A stretch of DNA of 64,000 nucleotides from Variovorax sp. Sphag1AA (GCF_014192575.1 NZ_JACHYC010000006.1:434001-498000), one strand, 5' to 3'; positions 7,563 to 16,350 are shown, counted from the stretch's first letter. Translations and numbers: made by a program. The notes: generated by a model not told the origin, from the sequence alone.

Positions 7563-9203
7563 TCAGCGTTGCGCGAGTGCAGTGCGAAGCGCGGCAGCGA
7601 TCGACGCGGGCGTCGGGTCGTTCAGCAAGACGCCGCGATAGGCGTCCGGCCGCACGATGCAAAGGCTGCCGGGCGTTGCACCGCCGAGATGGCGGGCCAG
7701 CACTTCGTCGGTCTTCAGCGTGGGCAACCCGCTGTCACCGCCGACGGCGACGAGCTTCAGGGGCAACGATGCATCGAGGTCCTTCGCGGCATTGGCCTGC
7801 GCGCGTGTTGGCGCGAACCACAGGGCGAGGCATTGCGTGCCGTCTGCGAGCAGTTCCGCGATCGTGGTCGGCGTTCCGTCCTGCCATTGAAGCGGGAGGT
7901 TTTGAACGGTCTTCGCGCCAGCCGGCAGATGGGGCGCCGCAGGGTATTCATTCGCAACCGACATGCGACCGGTGTTGACGAGCGCCCGGGCGAAGGGATA
8001 GCGCTGCGCAAGTGCGACCACCGCGCGACGCATCGTGTGTTCGGCCGGCGATTGCGGCGCGAGGAAGCGCGCGGAACGGCTGGTGACGCGCAGGTTCTCC
8101 ACGGCGGCAGGGCGGCGTTCCGCGTCGTAGGTGTCGAGCAGCGTGTCGTCCGCGAGCCCTTGCGTGACGAGCGCGAGCTTCCATCCGAGATTCGCTGCGT
8201 CCTGGATGCCGCTGTTGCCGCCGCGTGCTCCGAAAGGGCTCACGACGTGCGCCGAATCGCCGATGAACAGGATCCGGCCATGGCGGAAGTTGTCCAGCAG
8301 GTGATCGCGGTAGCCGTAGGGGCCGATCCAGACGAACTCGAACTCCACATCGGGACCGAGTTGTTCACGCAGGCGCGCGCCGGCCACCTCGGGCTTGCTG
8401 ATGTAGGCGGTGTCGCAGTCCTCGGGCATCTGGTAGTCGATGCGCCAGACGCCATCGCCCATCAGGTGCTGCCACACCGCGCGGCCTTCGTTGAAGGGCG
8501 CGTCGACCCAGGTCCAGCGCTCGACCGGCAGCGGCTTCTTGAAGCGCACGTCGGTAATGCACCAGCGGTCGGTGCTGCGCGACGGATGCGCTTCGATGTC
8601 GAGCTGCGTGCGGATGGGGCTGTTAGCGCCCGTCGCATCGATGAGGTGGTCGGCTTCGATCGTGTAGCTGCCGGCGGGCGTTTCCACGTCGATGCGGACG
8701 CCGTCGCCCTGTGGCGTCACCTGCGTCACGCGGTTCTTCCAACGTAGATCGGTCACGCCCAGCTCGTTGATGCGGTCGACAAGGAACCACTCGATGTAGA
8801 ACTGCTGCAGGTTGATGAACGGCGGCTGCACCGAGACGCTGTCGGTCTTCAGGTTGAAGTTGTAGACCTCGGTGTCATCCGAGAAGGTGCGGCCGAAGGA
8901 CCATGTGATGCCCTTGTCGGCGATGCGCTCGTAGATGCCGAGCCGCGCGAAGATCTCCAGGCTCTTCTGGGCGTAGCAGATGCCGCGCGACGATGCGCCG
9001 CGCACGCCGACCGTGTCGTCCTCGTCGAGGAGCACTGCGCGCACGCCGCGGCTCGCGAGATCGCAGGCGAGCGTGAGGCCGGCGGGACCGGCGCCGACGA
9101 TCACGATCGGGTGGCGCACGACGGTGGTGCTTGCGAGTTCAGGTGGCGGCACGAACGGCCAGCTCGGCAGTTCGTAGGGGGGAGCGAAGGTGAAGGTTTC
9201 CAT
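7563..9203 (-). CDS. FAD-dependent aromatic hydroxylase (module copy 1)
   Basis: Class A flavoprotein monooxygenase of 546 residues. GAGPAG at residues 37-42 binds the FAD ADP moiety, and GDSAH at 315-319 followed by SPFGARGGNSG binds the ribityl chain. The middle DG motif is altered: TGANS at 191-195, where the paralog has CDGSK. The start at 9203 puts GAGPAG at nearly the same residue as in the paralog; a GTG at 9224 overlapping the upstream stop is an alternative. It probably hydroxylates an aromatic ring with NAD(P)H and O2. It is followed by its presumed coupling protein and the MBL gene. Confidence 0.9.
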   Translation of the reverse strand: METFTFAPPYELPSWPFVPPPELASTTVVRHPIVIVGAGPAGLTLACDLASRGVRAVLLDEDDTVGVRGASSRGICYAQKSLEIFARLGIYERIADKGITWSFGRTFSDDTEVYNFNLKTDSVSVQPPFINLQQFYIEWFLVDRINELGVTDLRWKNRVTQVTPQGDGVRIDVETPAGSYTIEADHLIDATGANSPIRTQLDIEAHPSRSTDRWCITDVRFKKPLPVERWTWVDAPFNEGRAVWQHLMGDGVWRIDYQMPEDCDTAYISKPEVAGARLREQLGPDVEFEFVWIGPYGYRDHLLDNFRHGRILFIGDSAHVVSPFGARGGNSGIQDAANLGWKLALVTQGLADDTLLDTYDAERRPAAVENLRVTSRSARFLAPQSPAEHTMRRAVVALAQRYPFARALVNTGRMSVANEYPAAPHLPAGAKTVQNLPLQWQDGTPTTIAELLADGTQCLALWFAPTRAQANAAKDLDASLPLKLVAVGGDSGLPTLKTDEVLARHLGGATPGSLCIVRPDAYRGVLLNDPTPASIAAALRTALAQR

Positions 9204-9220
9204 CGGGGTCTTCGATGTGC

Positions 9221-10342
9221 TCACAGGGCATGCGCCCATTCGGCGATGGCGTCCGCTGCGCGCGGCACGAGTTCCGGCTGCCCCGCGAGGTAGTGGTTGC
9301 CGCCGACGATGTCGACATTACGGATCCGGTCGCCGCCCGCCGCCATCCACGCATCGCGCGTGCTCGGAAAGGTCGACTGGTCGGCGGTGTAGGTCAGGAG
9401 CAGCTTGGGCACGGTGGTGCGCGCAAGGTTGGTCGGGCCGTCGGCCTGCGAGCGCGAGGACCACTGCGACAGGAAGGCCGTCAGCGAGGTGGTGCGGCCC
9501 ATGGCGTTGCAGGAGTAGTTCACCTGTCGGGCATCGCCCCACACGCTGCCCGGGGCGCGATCGTTCGCATCGAGCGAGAGGTCCACGCAGCGCGGATCGG
9601 CATGCGTGCGATAGACGATGAAAGCTTGATCGCGCGGTGCGCCTGGCGTGCTGCGAAGCTGGCGGAGGCGCTCCAGTGCCCAGTTCTCGATGCGATCGAG
9701 CCGCGCCTTCTGCGCGGCGCTGAAGCGCGCGAGAAAGTCGGCGTCGTAAGGAACGCGATGGCGCGGGTCGTACATGTCGAGTTCGGGGTCGACCGACAGC
9801 GGATCGTGTTCGTCGGTGACTGAAGGATCGATCCAGTCGCGCATCAGCCGCGTGCGGCCCAGGTGCGCGGCGCACAGCGCGATGCCATCGACCGGCGGCA
9901 GATCGTCCGGATGCAGGTGCGTCGGATCGCCGTCCGCGAAGTGATGGGCCGTGAGCTTCTCGGCCTGTGCCTGATAGAAGCTCGCGAGCGCCGCGCCGCC
10001 GGAGTTGCCGATGAGCACGACCTTTTCGTAGCCCATCTCGCGAAGGTGCTTCACGCCCGCGCCGAGGTCCTGGATGGCACGCTCCATCAGCAAAACCGTG
10101 TCGTTGCCCATGTAGCGCGAGTTCAGGCCCATGCAGCAGATGCCGCGCTCGGCCAGTGGGCCGATCAGGTAGTGGCCCATGAAATTGCTCGTGGGGTGCA
10201 TCACGATCGCCGCGAGCTTCTTGGGACCGGCCGGGGCTCGGTATGCGCCGTAGATGCGCGGCCGCAGCATCTGCAGGCCCGACTGGCTTTCGAGTGTGGC
10301 GCCGGGTTTGACGTCGATGACGGCGAGTTGCAATTCAGCCAT
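9221..10342 (-). CDS. Alpha/beta hydrolase
   Basis: Cytosolic alpha/beta-hydrolase-fold protein of 373 residues. The nucleophile elbow is GNSGG with Ser114, and a plausible catalytic His lies in GGNHYLAG near the C-terminus. It starts MAELQLAVIDVKPG; longer in-frame extensions run back into the VOC gene and look artefactual. Its ATG overlaps the VOC stop by eight bases and it lies 17 bases before the hydroxylase gene. In this operon it could cleave an ester, lactone or meta-cleavage product. No signal peptide is visible. The substrate is unknown. Confidence 0.87.
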   Translation of the reverse strand: MAELQLAVIDVKPGATLESQSGLQMLRPRIYGAYRAPAGPKKLAAIVMHPTSNFMGHYLIGPLAERGICCMGLNSRYMGNDTVLLMERAIQDLGAGVKHLREMGYEKVVLIGNSGGAALASFYQAQAEKLTAHHFADGDPTHLHPDDLPPVDGIALCAAHLGRTRLMRDWIDPSVTDEHDPLSVDPELDMYDPRHRVPYDADFLARFSAAQKARLDRIENWALERLRQLRSTPGAPRDQAFIVYRTHADPRCVDLSLDANDRAPGSVWGDARQVNYSCNAMGRTTSLTAFLSQWSSRSQADGPTNLARTTVPKLLLTYTADQSTFPSTRDAWMAAGGDRIRNVDIVGGNHYLAGQPELVPRAADAIAEWAHAL

Positions 10343-10883
10343 GCGCCGCCTTTCGCAGCCCGGCCTTGCGTTCGGTCCAGGCATCGAGCTCGGCGCGGGC
10401 TTTGAGGGCGTGCGCGTCCATCTCGGACTTGGGCACCGTGGGCGTGGTGAGTTCGAGTCGGATGCCGTTCGGATCGAAGAAGTAGATCGATTCGATGATG
10501 TGGTGGTCGGTCGGGCCGAGCACCTCGACACCGGCGGCTTCGAGGCGCGACTTGGCGGCCATCAGTTCCTCTGTCGAATCAACGCGCAGCGCGATGTGGT
10601 TGACCCACGATGGCGTGTTGGGCGAAGGCAGCGCGGCCACGTCGTCGCCCAGGTCGAAGAAGGCGATGTATGAGCCGTCGCGCATCTGGAAAAAGATGTG
10701 CACGTACGGGCAGTACTCGCCGGTGCTCGGCACATGGTCTCTCTTGATGACGTGCGTGAGCGGCAGGCCGAGCAGGTCTTCGTAGAAGCGGCGTGTTTCC
10801 TCGCTGTCGCGGCAGCGCCATGCGAAGTGGTGAAGGCCCTGCACAGGCACGGGCGGCGCGGCGATTGCAGTCTCGTCGGGCAT
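10335..10883 (-). CDS. VOC-family protein, possible single-domain extradiol-type dioxygenase
   Basis: Vicinal-oxygen-chelate protein of 182 residues and the first gene of the catabolic operon. A first-half metal ligand region is LHHFAWRCRDSEETRRFY and the second half ends with FFDPNGIRLELT, whose Glu is the usual metal ligand. GGAG upstream supports the ATG at 10883. Single-domain VOC proteins include dioxygenases, lyases and glyoxalases. No other ring-cleavage enzyme is visible in this operon, so this is the best candidate for opening the ring made by the hydroxylase. That assignment is inference; glyoxalase-like or isomerase activity is also possible. Confidence 0.82.
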   Translation of the reverse strand: MPDETAIAAPPVPVQGLHHFAWRCRDSEETRRFYEDLLGLPLTHVIKRDHVPSTGEYCPYVHIFFQMRDGSYIAFFDLGDDVAALPSPNTPSWVNHIALRVDSTEELMAAKSRLEAAGVEVLGPTDHHIIESIYFFDPNGIRLELTTPTVPKSEMDAHALKARAELDAWTERKAGLRKAAHG

Positions 10884-10953
10884 GTTTGTCTCCATCGGGG
10901 GCTCGATGGGGTGGATTGGGCCGCGGTTCTTCTTATGATTCAATCGAAATAAA

Positions 10954-10969
10954 TTCATCGATTGATGAA
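10954..10969. promoter_or_regulatory. Palindrome in the LysR/catabolic-operon intergenic region
   Basis: TTCATC and GATGAA flank a 4-base GATT, a perfect 6-bp inverted repeat in an AT-rich island between the divergent VOC operon and the LysR gene. LysR-type regulators typically bind such dyads between their own gene and the target. It lies 9 bases before the lysR ATG and 71 before the VOC start, so it could serve both activation and autorepression. Confidence 0.55.
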
Positions 10970-10977
10970 AGAACGCC

Positions 10978-11886
10978 ATGAATCTGACTCTGCGCCAATT
11001 GCGCGCTTTCGCTGCGGTTGCAGAAACCGGCAGCTTCACTGCGGCGGCTGGGAGCCTTCATCTCACGCAGTCGGCGCTCAGCGTGCTGGTGCGCGAGCTG
11101 GAGCGCGAGATGGGCGTGCAGCTCTTCGACCGTCATACGCGTCGCGTGCAGCTGTCGGAGGCAGGGCGCGAGTTCCAGCCTTCGGTGCAGCGTCTGCTCA
11201 CGGACCTCGCGGCCGCAGTGGCGGATGTGACCGACCTGCGCGACAAGAAGAAGGGCGTGCTTCGCCTCGCTGCACCGCAGCTCATGGCCTGCACGCTGAT
11301 GCCGCGCGTGATTGCGGCGTACCGCGAGCGGCATCCGGACATCGATGTGCGGCTCGCGGACACGCTGCCGGAGCATCTATTGAGCGGTGTGCTGTCCGGC
11401 GAGGTCGAGTTGGCAGTGGGGCAGGATGTCCAAGTCGATGCGGCGATCGAGCGGCGGACGCTCTTTCGCGACCGCCATTGGCTGATCTGCCCGCCGGACC
11501 ATCCGTTCGCGCGCCGCCGCAAGGTGCGCTGGCACGAGCTGGAGCCCTACACCTTCATTGCCCCGACACGCGACTTCCGCCAACGCGTGCTGCCGGAACT
11601 CGAACCTGCCGCGCGCGATTTCATGCTGCGATCGACGACGCAGGAGGTTTCATACATGACCACTGCGCTGGGCATGGTTGCTTCTGGGCTGGGGCTCACG
11701 GTCTGCCCGACCTATTCGGCTTCGCTCGTGCGGGCGCACGGCCTGCAGATGGTGCGGCTGGAGCAGCCGGACTTCCATCGCGAAGTCTGCGTCTACGGTG
11801 CGTCGAAGCGGTCGCTTTCCCCTGCGGCGGCGAGCTTCGTCGAACTGCTGGAGGGCTTCGTCCACACGCCTGGGCTGGCGGGCTGA
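10978..11886 (+). CDS. LysR-family transcriptional regulator of the catabolic operon
   Basis: LysR-type regulator of 302 residues. The N-terminal winged helix-turn-helix is intact: LTLRQLRAFAAVAETGSFTA, then LHLTQSALSVLVRELEREMG. A periplasmic-binding-like effector domain follows. It is transcribed away from the 10-kb minus-strand catabolic operon, the standard layout for a local regulator. The start codon has only a weak GAAAGAA upstream. It probably activates the VOC-to-liv operon in response to a pathway compound. The effector is unknown. The AraC gene at 4324 may add a second level of control. Confidence 0.93.
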   Translation: MNLTLRQLRAFAAVAETGSFTAAAGSLHLTQSALSVLVRELEREMGVQLFDRHTRRVQLSEAGREFQPSVQRLLTDLAAAVADVTDLRDKKKGVLRLAAPQLMACTLMPRVIAAYRERHPDIDVRLADTLPEHLLSGVLSGEVELAVGQDVQVDAAIERRTLFRDRHWLICPPDHPFARRRKVRWHELEPYTFIAPTRDFRQRVLPELEPAARDFMLRSTTQEVSYMTTALGMVASGLGLTVCPTYSASLVRAHGLQMVRLEQPDFHREVCVYGASKRSLSPAAASFVELLEGFVHTPGLAG

Positions 11887-11950
11887 AACCTACAATGTCC
11901 GCTGCCGCCCGCCGGGGCGTCCTCACTCGCATTCACTCCGCCGACATCCC

Positions 11951-13141
11951 ATGAAGATTCTTCGATTCACCGACCTCTGTGCGCAAGGCAAAGTCACCGG
12001 CCAGCGCGTGTTCATCCGAGCCGACCTCAACGTGCCGCAGGACGATGCGGGCAACATCACCGAAGACACGCGCATCCGCGCCTCGGTGCCTTGCATTCGC
12101 CTCGCGCTGGAGTCGGGCGCTGCGGTCATGGTGACTTCGCATCTCGGCCGCCCCACCGAAGGTCAGTTCAAGCCCGAAGATTCGCTGGCGCCGGTCGCCA
12201 AGCGGCTCGGCGAGCTTCTCGGCCGCGAAGTGCCGCTGGTTGCCAACTGGGTCGATGGCGTGCAGGTGCAAACGGGGCAGGTCGTGCTGCTCGAGAACTG
12301 CCGCCTGAACAAGGGCGAGAAAAAGAACGACGAGGCGCTTTCGCGCAAGCTCGCTGCGCTGACCGATATCTACGTGAATGACGCCTTCGGCACCGCGCAC
12401 CGCGCGGAAGCCACCACCTACGGCATCGCGCAGTTCGCGAAGATCGCCTGCGCTGGCCCTCTGCTGGCGGCCGAGATCGACGCGATCACCAAGGCGCTGG
12501 CCCAGCCGAAGCGTCCGCTGGTGGCGATCGTCGCGGGCTCGAAGGTCAGCACCAAGCTCACCATCCTGAAGAGCCTTGCGGACAAGGTCGACCAGCTCAT
12601 CGTCGGTGGCGGCATCGCCAATACCTTCATGCTGGCTTCGGGTCTCAAGATCGGCAAATCGCTGGCCGAACCCGATCTGCTCGACGAAGCGAAGGCCGTG
12701 ATCGAAGCCATGCGCGCGCGCGGCGCGGGCGTGCCGATTCCGGTGGATGTCGTCACCGCGAAGACCTTTGCGGCCGATGCCGCTGCGACGATCAAGGCCG
12801 CGAATGAAGTGGCCGATGACGATCTGATCCTCGACATTGGCCCCAAGACCGCCGAACTGCTGGCAGCGCAGTTGCGCGAAGCGGGCACCATCGTGTGGAA
12901 CGGCCCGGTCGGCGTGTTCGAGTTCGACGCCTTCGCGAACGGCACGAAGGTGATCGCGCAGGCCATCGCCGAGAGCAAGGCGTTCTCGATCGCCGGCGGT
13001 GGCGATACGCTGGCTGCGATCGCCAAGTACGGCATCGAGGACAAGGTCGGTTACATCTCGACGGGCGGCGGTGCGTTCCTGGAAGTGCTGGAAGGCAAGA
13101 AGCTCCCAGCCTTCGAGATCCTGGAAAAGCGAGCTGCTTGA
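11951..13141 (+). CDS. pgk: Phosphoglycerate kinase
   Basis: Glycolytic and gluconeogenic kinase interconverting 1,3-bisphosphoglycerate and 3-phosphoglycerate with ATP, cytosolic. It has 396 residues, the normal length. Visible landmarks are IRADLNVP near residue 22, SHLGRPTEG near 60, LLENCR near 110, VGGGIANTFM near 220, and GGGDT with the C-terminal ISTGGGAFLE. The frame is open well upstream, but homology begins at this ATG (MKILRFTDL). A TACAAT hexamer 55 bases upstream (11891-11896) may be its -10 box. It precedes pyk by 60 bases in the same direction. Confidence 0.98.
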   Translation: MKILRFTDLCAQGKVTGQRVFIRADLNVPQDDAGNITEDTRIRASVPCIRLALESGAAVMVTSHLGRPTEGQFKPEDSLAPVAKRLGELLGREVPLVANWVDGVQVQTGQVVLLENCRLNKGEKKNDEALSRKLAALTDIYVNDAFGTAHRAEATTYGIAQFAKIACAGPLLAAEIDAITKALAQPKRPLVAIVAGSKVSTKLTILKSLADKVDQLIVGGGIANTFMLASGLKIGKSLAEPDLLDEAKAVIEAMRARGAGVPIPVDVVTAKTFAADAAATIKAANEVADDDLILDIGPKTAELLAAQLREAGTIVWNGPVGVFEFDAFANGTKVIAQAIAESKAFSIAGGGDTLAAIAKYGIEDKVGYISTGGGAFLEVLEGKKLPAFEILEKRAA

Positions 13142-13165
13142 GGCTCTGGCGGCCGGCGGAAAAAG

Positions 13166-13185
13166 TGTATACAGTTCAGAATACA
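13166..13185. promoter_or_regulatory. Inverted repeat upstream of pyk
   Basis: TGTAT and ATACA form a dyad separated by 10 bases, in an AT-rich patch of the 60-base pgk-pyk gap and 16 bases before the pyk ATG. The spacing is one helical turn plus a half-site, as in many repressor operators. It could be an operator for carbon-flux control of pyruvate kinase. No matching known motif is claimed. Confidence 0.35.
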
Positions 13186-13201
13186 TAAACCGGAGACCTG
13201 A

Positions 13202-14650
13202 ATGAGCACGCCCCGCCTTCCCCGCCACGCCACCAAGATCGTCGCGACGCTTGGGCCGGCTTCCAACACGCTCGACCTGCTGGAGCAGATGATCCTGCAC
13301 AAGGTCAGCGTCGTGCGGCTGAACTTCAGCCACGGCACCGCGCAGGACCACATCGATCGCGCGTCGATGGTGCGCGAGGCGGCGCGCCGCACCGGGCGCG
13401 AGGTCGCGATCATGGCCGACCTGCAGGGACCGAAGATCCGGGTCGGCAAGTTCGCCGAAGGCAAGGTTTGGCTGGAGCCGGGCGAGAAGTTCGTTCTCGA
13501 TGCCTCGCGCACCGAGCCCGGTGACGTCAACGAGGTCGGCCTCGACTACAAGGATCTGCCGCGCGACGTGAAAGCAGGCGACACGCTCTTGCTGAACGAC
13601 GGCCTCATCGTGCTCGACGTCACGGCCGTCAAGGGCGATGCGGTGCACACCAGGGTGCGGCTCGGCGGCGAGCTCTCCAACAACAAGGGCATCAACAAGC
13701 AGGGCGGCGGCCTGACCGCGCCGGCGTTGACGGCCAAGGACATGGAAGACATCAAGACCGCGATGAGCTTCCAGGCCGACTACGTGGCGGTGAGCTTCCC
13801 GAAGAACGCGACCGATATGGAAATGGCGCGGCAGCTCTGCAACGTCGCGGCGGCCGAGTTCGGTCACAAGCCGGGAATGATCGCGAAGATGGAACGCGCC
13901 GAAGCCATCCCGAAGCTGGAGGAAATCCTCCGCGCGAGCGACGGCATCATGGTTGCGCGCGGCGACCTCGCAGTCGAAGTCGGCAATGCGGCCGTCCCGG
14001 CGCTGCAGAAGAAGATGATCCGCATGGCGCGCGAGATGGACAAGGTCGTGATCACCGCCACGCAGATGATGGAATCGATGATCACCAACCCGGTCCCCAC
14101 CCGCGCGGAAGTGAGTGACGTGGCGAACGCCGTGCTCGACGGCACCGATGCAGTGATGCTGTCCGCCGAGACCGCTTCCGGCCGCTACCCGCTCGAAACC
14201 GTGCAGGAGATGAGCAAGATCTGCGAAGCCGCGGAGGCGGCCGAAGACCCGCACCTCGACGCCGATTTCAGCGGCCAGAGCTACAGCCGCATCGACCAGT
14301 CGATCGCGATGGGTGCGCTCTTTACCGCGCACCACCTCGGCGCGAAGGCCATCGTGGCGCTGACCGAATCAGGCTCCACGCCGCTCTGGATGAGCCGCCA
14401 CCGCGCCCACATCCCCATGTATGCGCTGACTTCGCGCCTTTCGACGCAGCGCAAGATGGCGCTCTACCGCAATGTGCGCCCGCTGCTGATGGATTCCGAA
14501 AGCGATCGCGACACCGCGCTGATGCAGGCCGAAGCCCACCTCAAGAAGCGCGGCATCGTGCAGACCGGCGATGTGTACGCCATCACCTGCGGCGAGCCAA
14601 TGGGCGCGCCTGGCGGTACCAACATGCTGAAGATCTGCCGCGTCGGCTGA
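13202..14650 (+). CDS. pyk: Pyruvate kinase
   Basis: Converts phosphoenolpyruvate and ADP to pyruvate and ATP; 482 residues. The early KIVATLGPAS and VRLNFSHG motifs, MADLQGPKIRVG near residue 75, and the active-site stretch KMERAEAIPKLEEIL followed by SDGIMVARGDLAVEVG are all present. The C-terminal domain (SRHRAHIPMYALTSRLSTQ) is complete, so allosteric control is possible. CGGAGA precedes the ATG. It shares direction with pgk and fba, which places lower glycolysis in one neighbourhood. The preceding gap holds a small inverted repeat that may regulate it. Confidence 0.98.
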   Translation: MSTPRLPRHATKIVATLGPASNTLDLLEQMILHKVSVVRLNFSHGTAQDHIDRASMVREAARRTGREVAIMADLQGPKIRVGKFAEGKVWLEPGEKFVLDASRTEPGDVNEVGLDYKDLPRDVKAGDTLLLNDGLIVLDVTAVKGDAVHTRVRLGGELSNNKGINKQGGGLTAPALTAKDMEDIKTAMSFQADYVAVSFPKNATDMEMARQLCNVAAAEFGHKPGMIAKMERAEAIPKLEEILRASDGIMVARGDLAVEVGNAAVPALQKKMIRMAREMDKVVITATQMMESMITNPVPTRAEVSDVANAVLDGTDAVMLSAETASGRYPLETVQEMSKICEAAEAAEDPHLDADFSGQSYSRIDQSIAMGALFTAHHLGAKAIVALTESGSTPLWMSRHRAHIPMYALTSRLSTQRKMALYRNVRPLLMDSESDRDTALMQAEAHLKKRGIVQTGDVYAITCGEPMGAPGGTNMLKICRVG

Positions 14651-14669
14651 TCGCCGATCGGATCAGGCC

Positions 14670-15056
14670 ATGGCGACCGAAGCTCCGCTGCTTGCAAGCC
14701 AGATCGTCGTCCAGGTCTGTCTCTTCCTTTTCGCGGCCATCGGCATGTTCGGCGGTGCGGTGCAGTTCTTTCTTGGCCAGCCGGACACCACGCCGCGCCT
14801 GGACAATGTCCACCGCTTCATGGCCGGCATCTACTTCTCCACCGGCGTCATCTGCATGTGGACGGCGTTGACGATCCGGCAACAGGGGACCCTGGTGTAC
14901 ATCCTGGCGTTCGGTGTGCTGCTGGCCGGCATCGGGCGCATCGTCTCGATCGCGAAGGTCGGTTTGCCCAAGCCGGCGGCGGTGTGGCTGGGCTACCTGA
15001 TTCCCGAACTGGTGCTCCCGATCGTCATCCTCGTGGCCCACCGGTCGCCTGCCTGA
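14670..15056 (+). CDS. DUF4345 family membrane protein
   Basis: Small integral membrane protein of 128 residues with four predicted transmembrane helices, about residues 10-32, 48-66, 72-95 and 103-123. The motif LDNVHRFMAGIYFSTG between helices 1 and 2 is typical of DUF4345. It starts 19 bases after pyk and may be cotranscribed. No catalytic residues stand out and the function of the family is unknown. Confidence 0.8.
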   Translation: MATEAPLLASQIVVQVCLFLFAAIGMFGGAVQFFLGQPDTTPRLDNVHRFMAGIYFSTGVICMWTALTIRQQGTLVYILAFGVLLAGIGRIVSIAKVGLPKPAAVWLGYLIPELVLPIVILVAHRSPA

Positions 15057-15166
15057 GGCGGGGCGGTGGGGAAAGCCGGCACCTGACTTGGGGCTTCTTC
15101 CCACAGGGGGGTCGGTAGAATCGATGTAGTTTTTTCGTTTCCACCCTATTCCCGCGAGGTATTTCC

Positions 15167-16231
15167 ATGGCACTCGTCTCGATGCGCGAACTGCTCGACC
15201 ACGCCGCCGCCAACGGCTACGGCATTCCGGCTTTCAACGTCAACAACCTCGAACAGGTGCAGGCCGTGATGGAGGCCGCCAAGGAAACGGGCGCTCCCGT
15301 CATCCTCCAGGCAAGCGCGGGTGCCCGGAAGTACGCGGGTGAATCCTTCATCAAGCATCTGATCCAGGCTGCCATCGAGGCTTATCCGCAGATCCCGCTG
15401 GTGATGCATCAGGACCACGGCCAGAGCCCCGACGTGTGCCGCGGCGCCATCGACCTCGGCTTCAGCTCCGTGATGATGGACGGCTCGCTTGAAGCCGACG
15501 GCAAGACCATCGCCAGCTACGACTACAACATCGACGTGACCAAGAAGGTGTCCGACATGGCGCACAAGGTCGGCGTCACCGTCGAAGGCGAACTCGGCTG
15601 CCTCGGCTCGCTCGAGACCATGAAGGGCGACAAGGAAGACGGCCACGGCACCGACGCGACCATGACGCGCGACCAGCTGCTGACCGACCCCGAGCAGGCC
15701 GCCGACTTCGTCAAGCGCACCCAGATCGACGCACTGGCCATTGCCATCGGCACCAGCCACGGCGCTTACAAGTTCACCCGCAAGCCCACCGGCGACATCC
15801 TCGCGATCGACCGCATCAAGGAAATCCACCGCCGTATCCCCAACACCCACCTCGTGATGCACGGCTCGTCGAGCGTGCCGCAGGAACTGCTGGCGATCAT
15901 CCGCCAGTACGGCGGCAACATGAAGGAAACCTACGGCGTGCCCGTCGAGGAAATCCAGGAAGCCATCAAGCACGGCGTGCGCAAGATCAACATCGACACC
16001 GACATCCGCCTCGCGATGACGGGCGCGGTGCGCAAGTTCCTGGCCGAGAACCCCGAGAAGTTCGACGCCCGCGAGTGGCTCAAGCCCGCGCGCGAAGCCG
16101 CCAAGCTGATCTGCAAGCAGCGCTACATCGAGTTCGGCTGCGAAGGCCAGGCTGCCAAGATCAAGGGCGACAACCTCCAGGTGGTCGCGGCCAAGTACGC
16201 CAAGGGCGAACTGGCTCAGGAAGTCGTCTGA
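15167..16231 (+). CDS. fba: Class II fructose-bisphosphate aldolase
   Basis: Zinc-dependent aldolase, 354 residues, cleaving fructose 1,6-bisphosphate to two triose phosphates; the Calvin-cycle subtype is common in this group. The zinc-ligand region MHQDHGQSPDVC covers residues 80-91. GTSHGAYKF and MHGSSSVPQELL carry further metal and phosphate contacts, and KINIDTDIRLA is the C-terminal phosphate-binding element. An RBS-like GCGAGG precedes the ATG. A TAGAAT hexamer at 15116-15121 may be the -10. A strong hairpin terminator follows directly, separating it from purC. Confidence 0.97.
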   Translation: MALVSMRELLDHAAANGYGIPAFNVNNLEQVQAVMEAAKETGAPVILQASAGARKYAGESFIKHLIQAAIEAYPQIPLVMHQDHGQSPDVCRGAIDLGFSSVMMDGSLEADGKTIASYDYNIDVTKKVSDMAHKVGVTVEGELGCLGSLETMKGDKEDGHGTDATMTRDQLLTDPEQAADFVKRTQIDALAIAIGTSHGAYKFTRKPTGDILAIDRIKEIHRRIPNTHLVMHGSSSVPQELLAIIRQYGGNMKETYGVPVEEIQEAIKHGVRKINIDTDIRLAMTGAVRKFLAENPEKFDAREWLKPAREAAKLICKQRYIEFGCEGQAAKIKGDNLQVVAAKYAKGELAQEVV

Positions 16232-16250
16232 TCTTCTTGCCTTGATGCAG

Positions 16251-16275
16251 AAGCCACCTTCGCGGTGGCTTTTTT
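16251..16275 (+). terminator. Rho-independent terminator after fba
   Basis: AAGCCACC pairs with GGTGGCTT around the loop TTCGC, an 8-bp stem followed by a run of six T (16270-16275). It lies 20 bases after the fba stop and ends that transcript before purC. Confidence 0.92.
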
Positions 16276-16350
16276 CTGCCCTTTTGTCCGCCTGTCGCCG
16301 CGCGCACAATCTCCCGATTCCTGCCCCGTACGGCTTTTCAGCTTTTCGCC

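Noticed and set aside
10335..10883. Calling the VOC gene catechol 2,3-dioxygenase
   Set aside because: It is a single short VOC domain of 182 residues; classical extradiol enzymes are about 300 residues with two domains, so only a general VOC call is justified.
11933..14335. An 800-codon minus-strand frame opposite pgk and pyk
   Set aside because: It is antisense to two well-conserved enzymes, rich in His/Arg/Asp as expected from the complement of GC-rich coding DNA, and has no recognisable domain.
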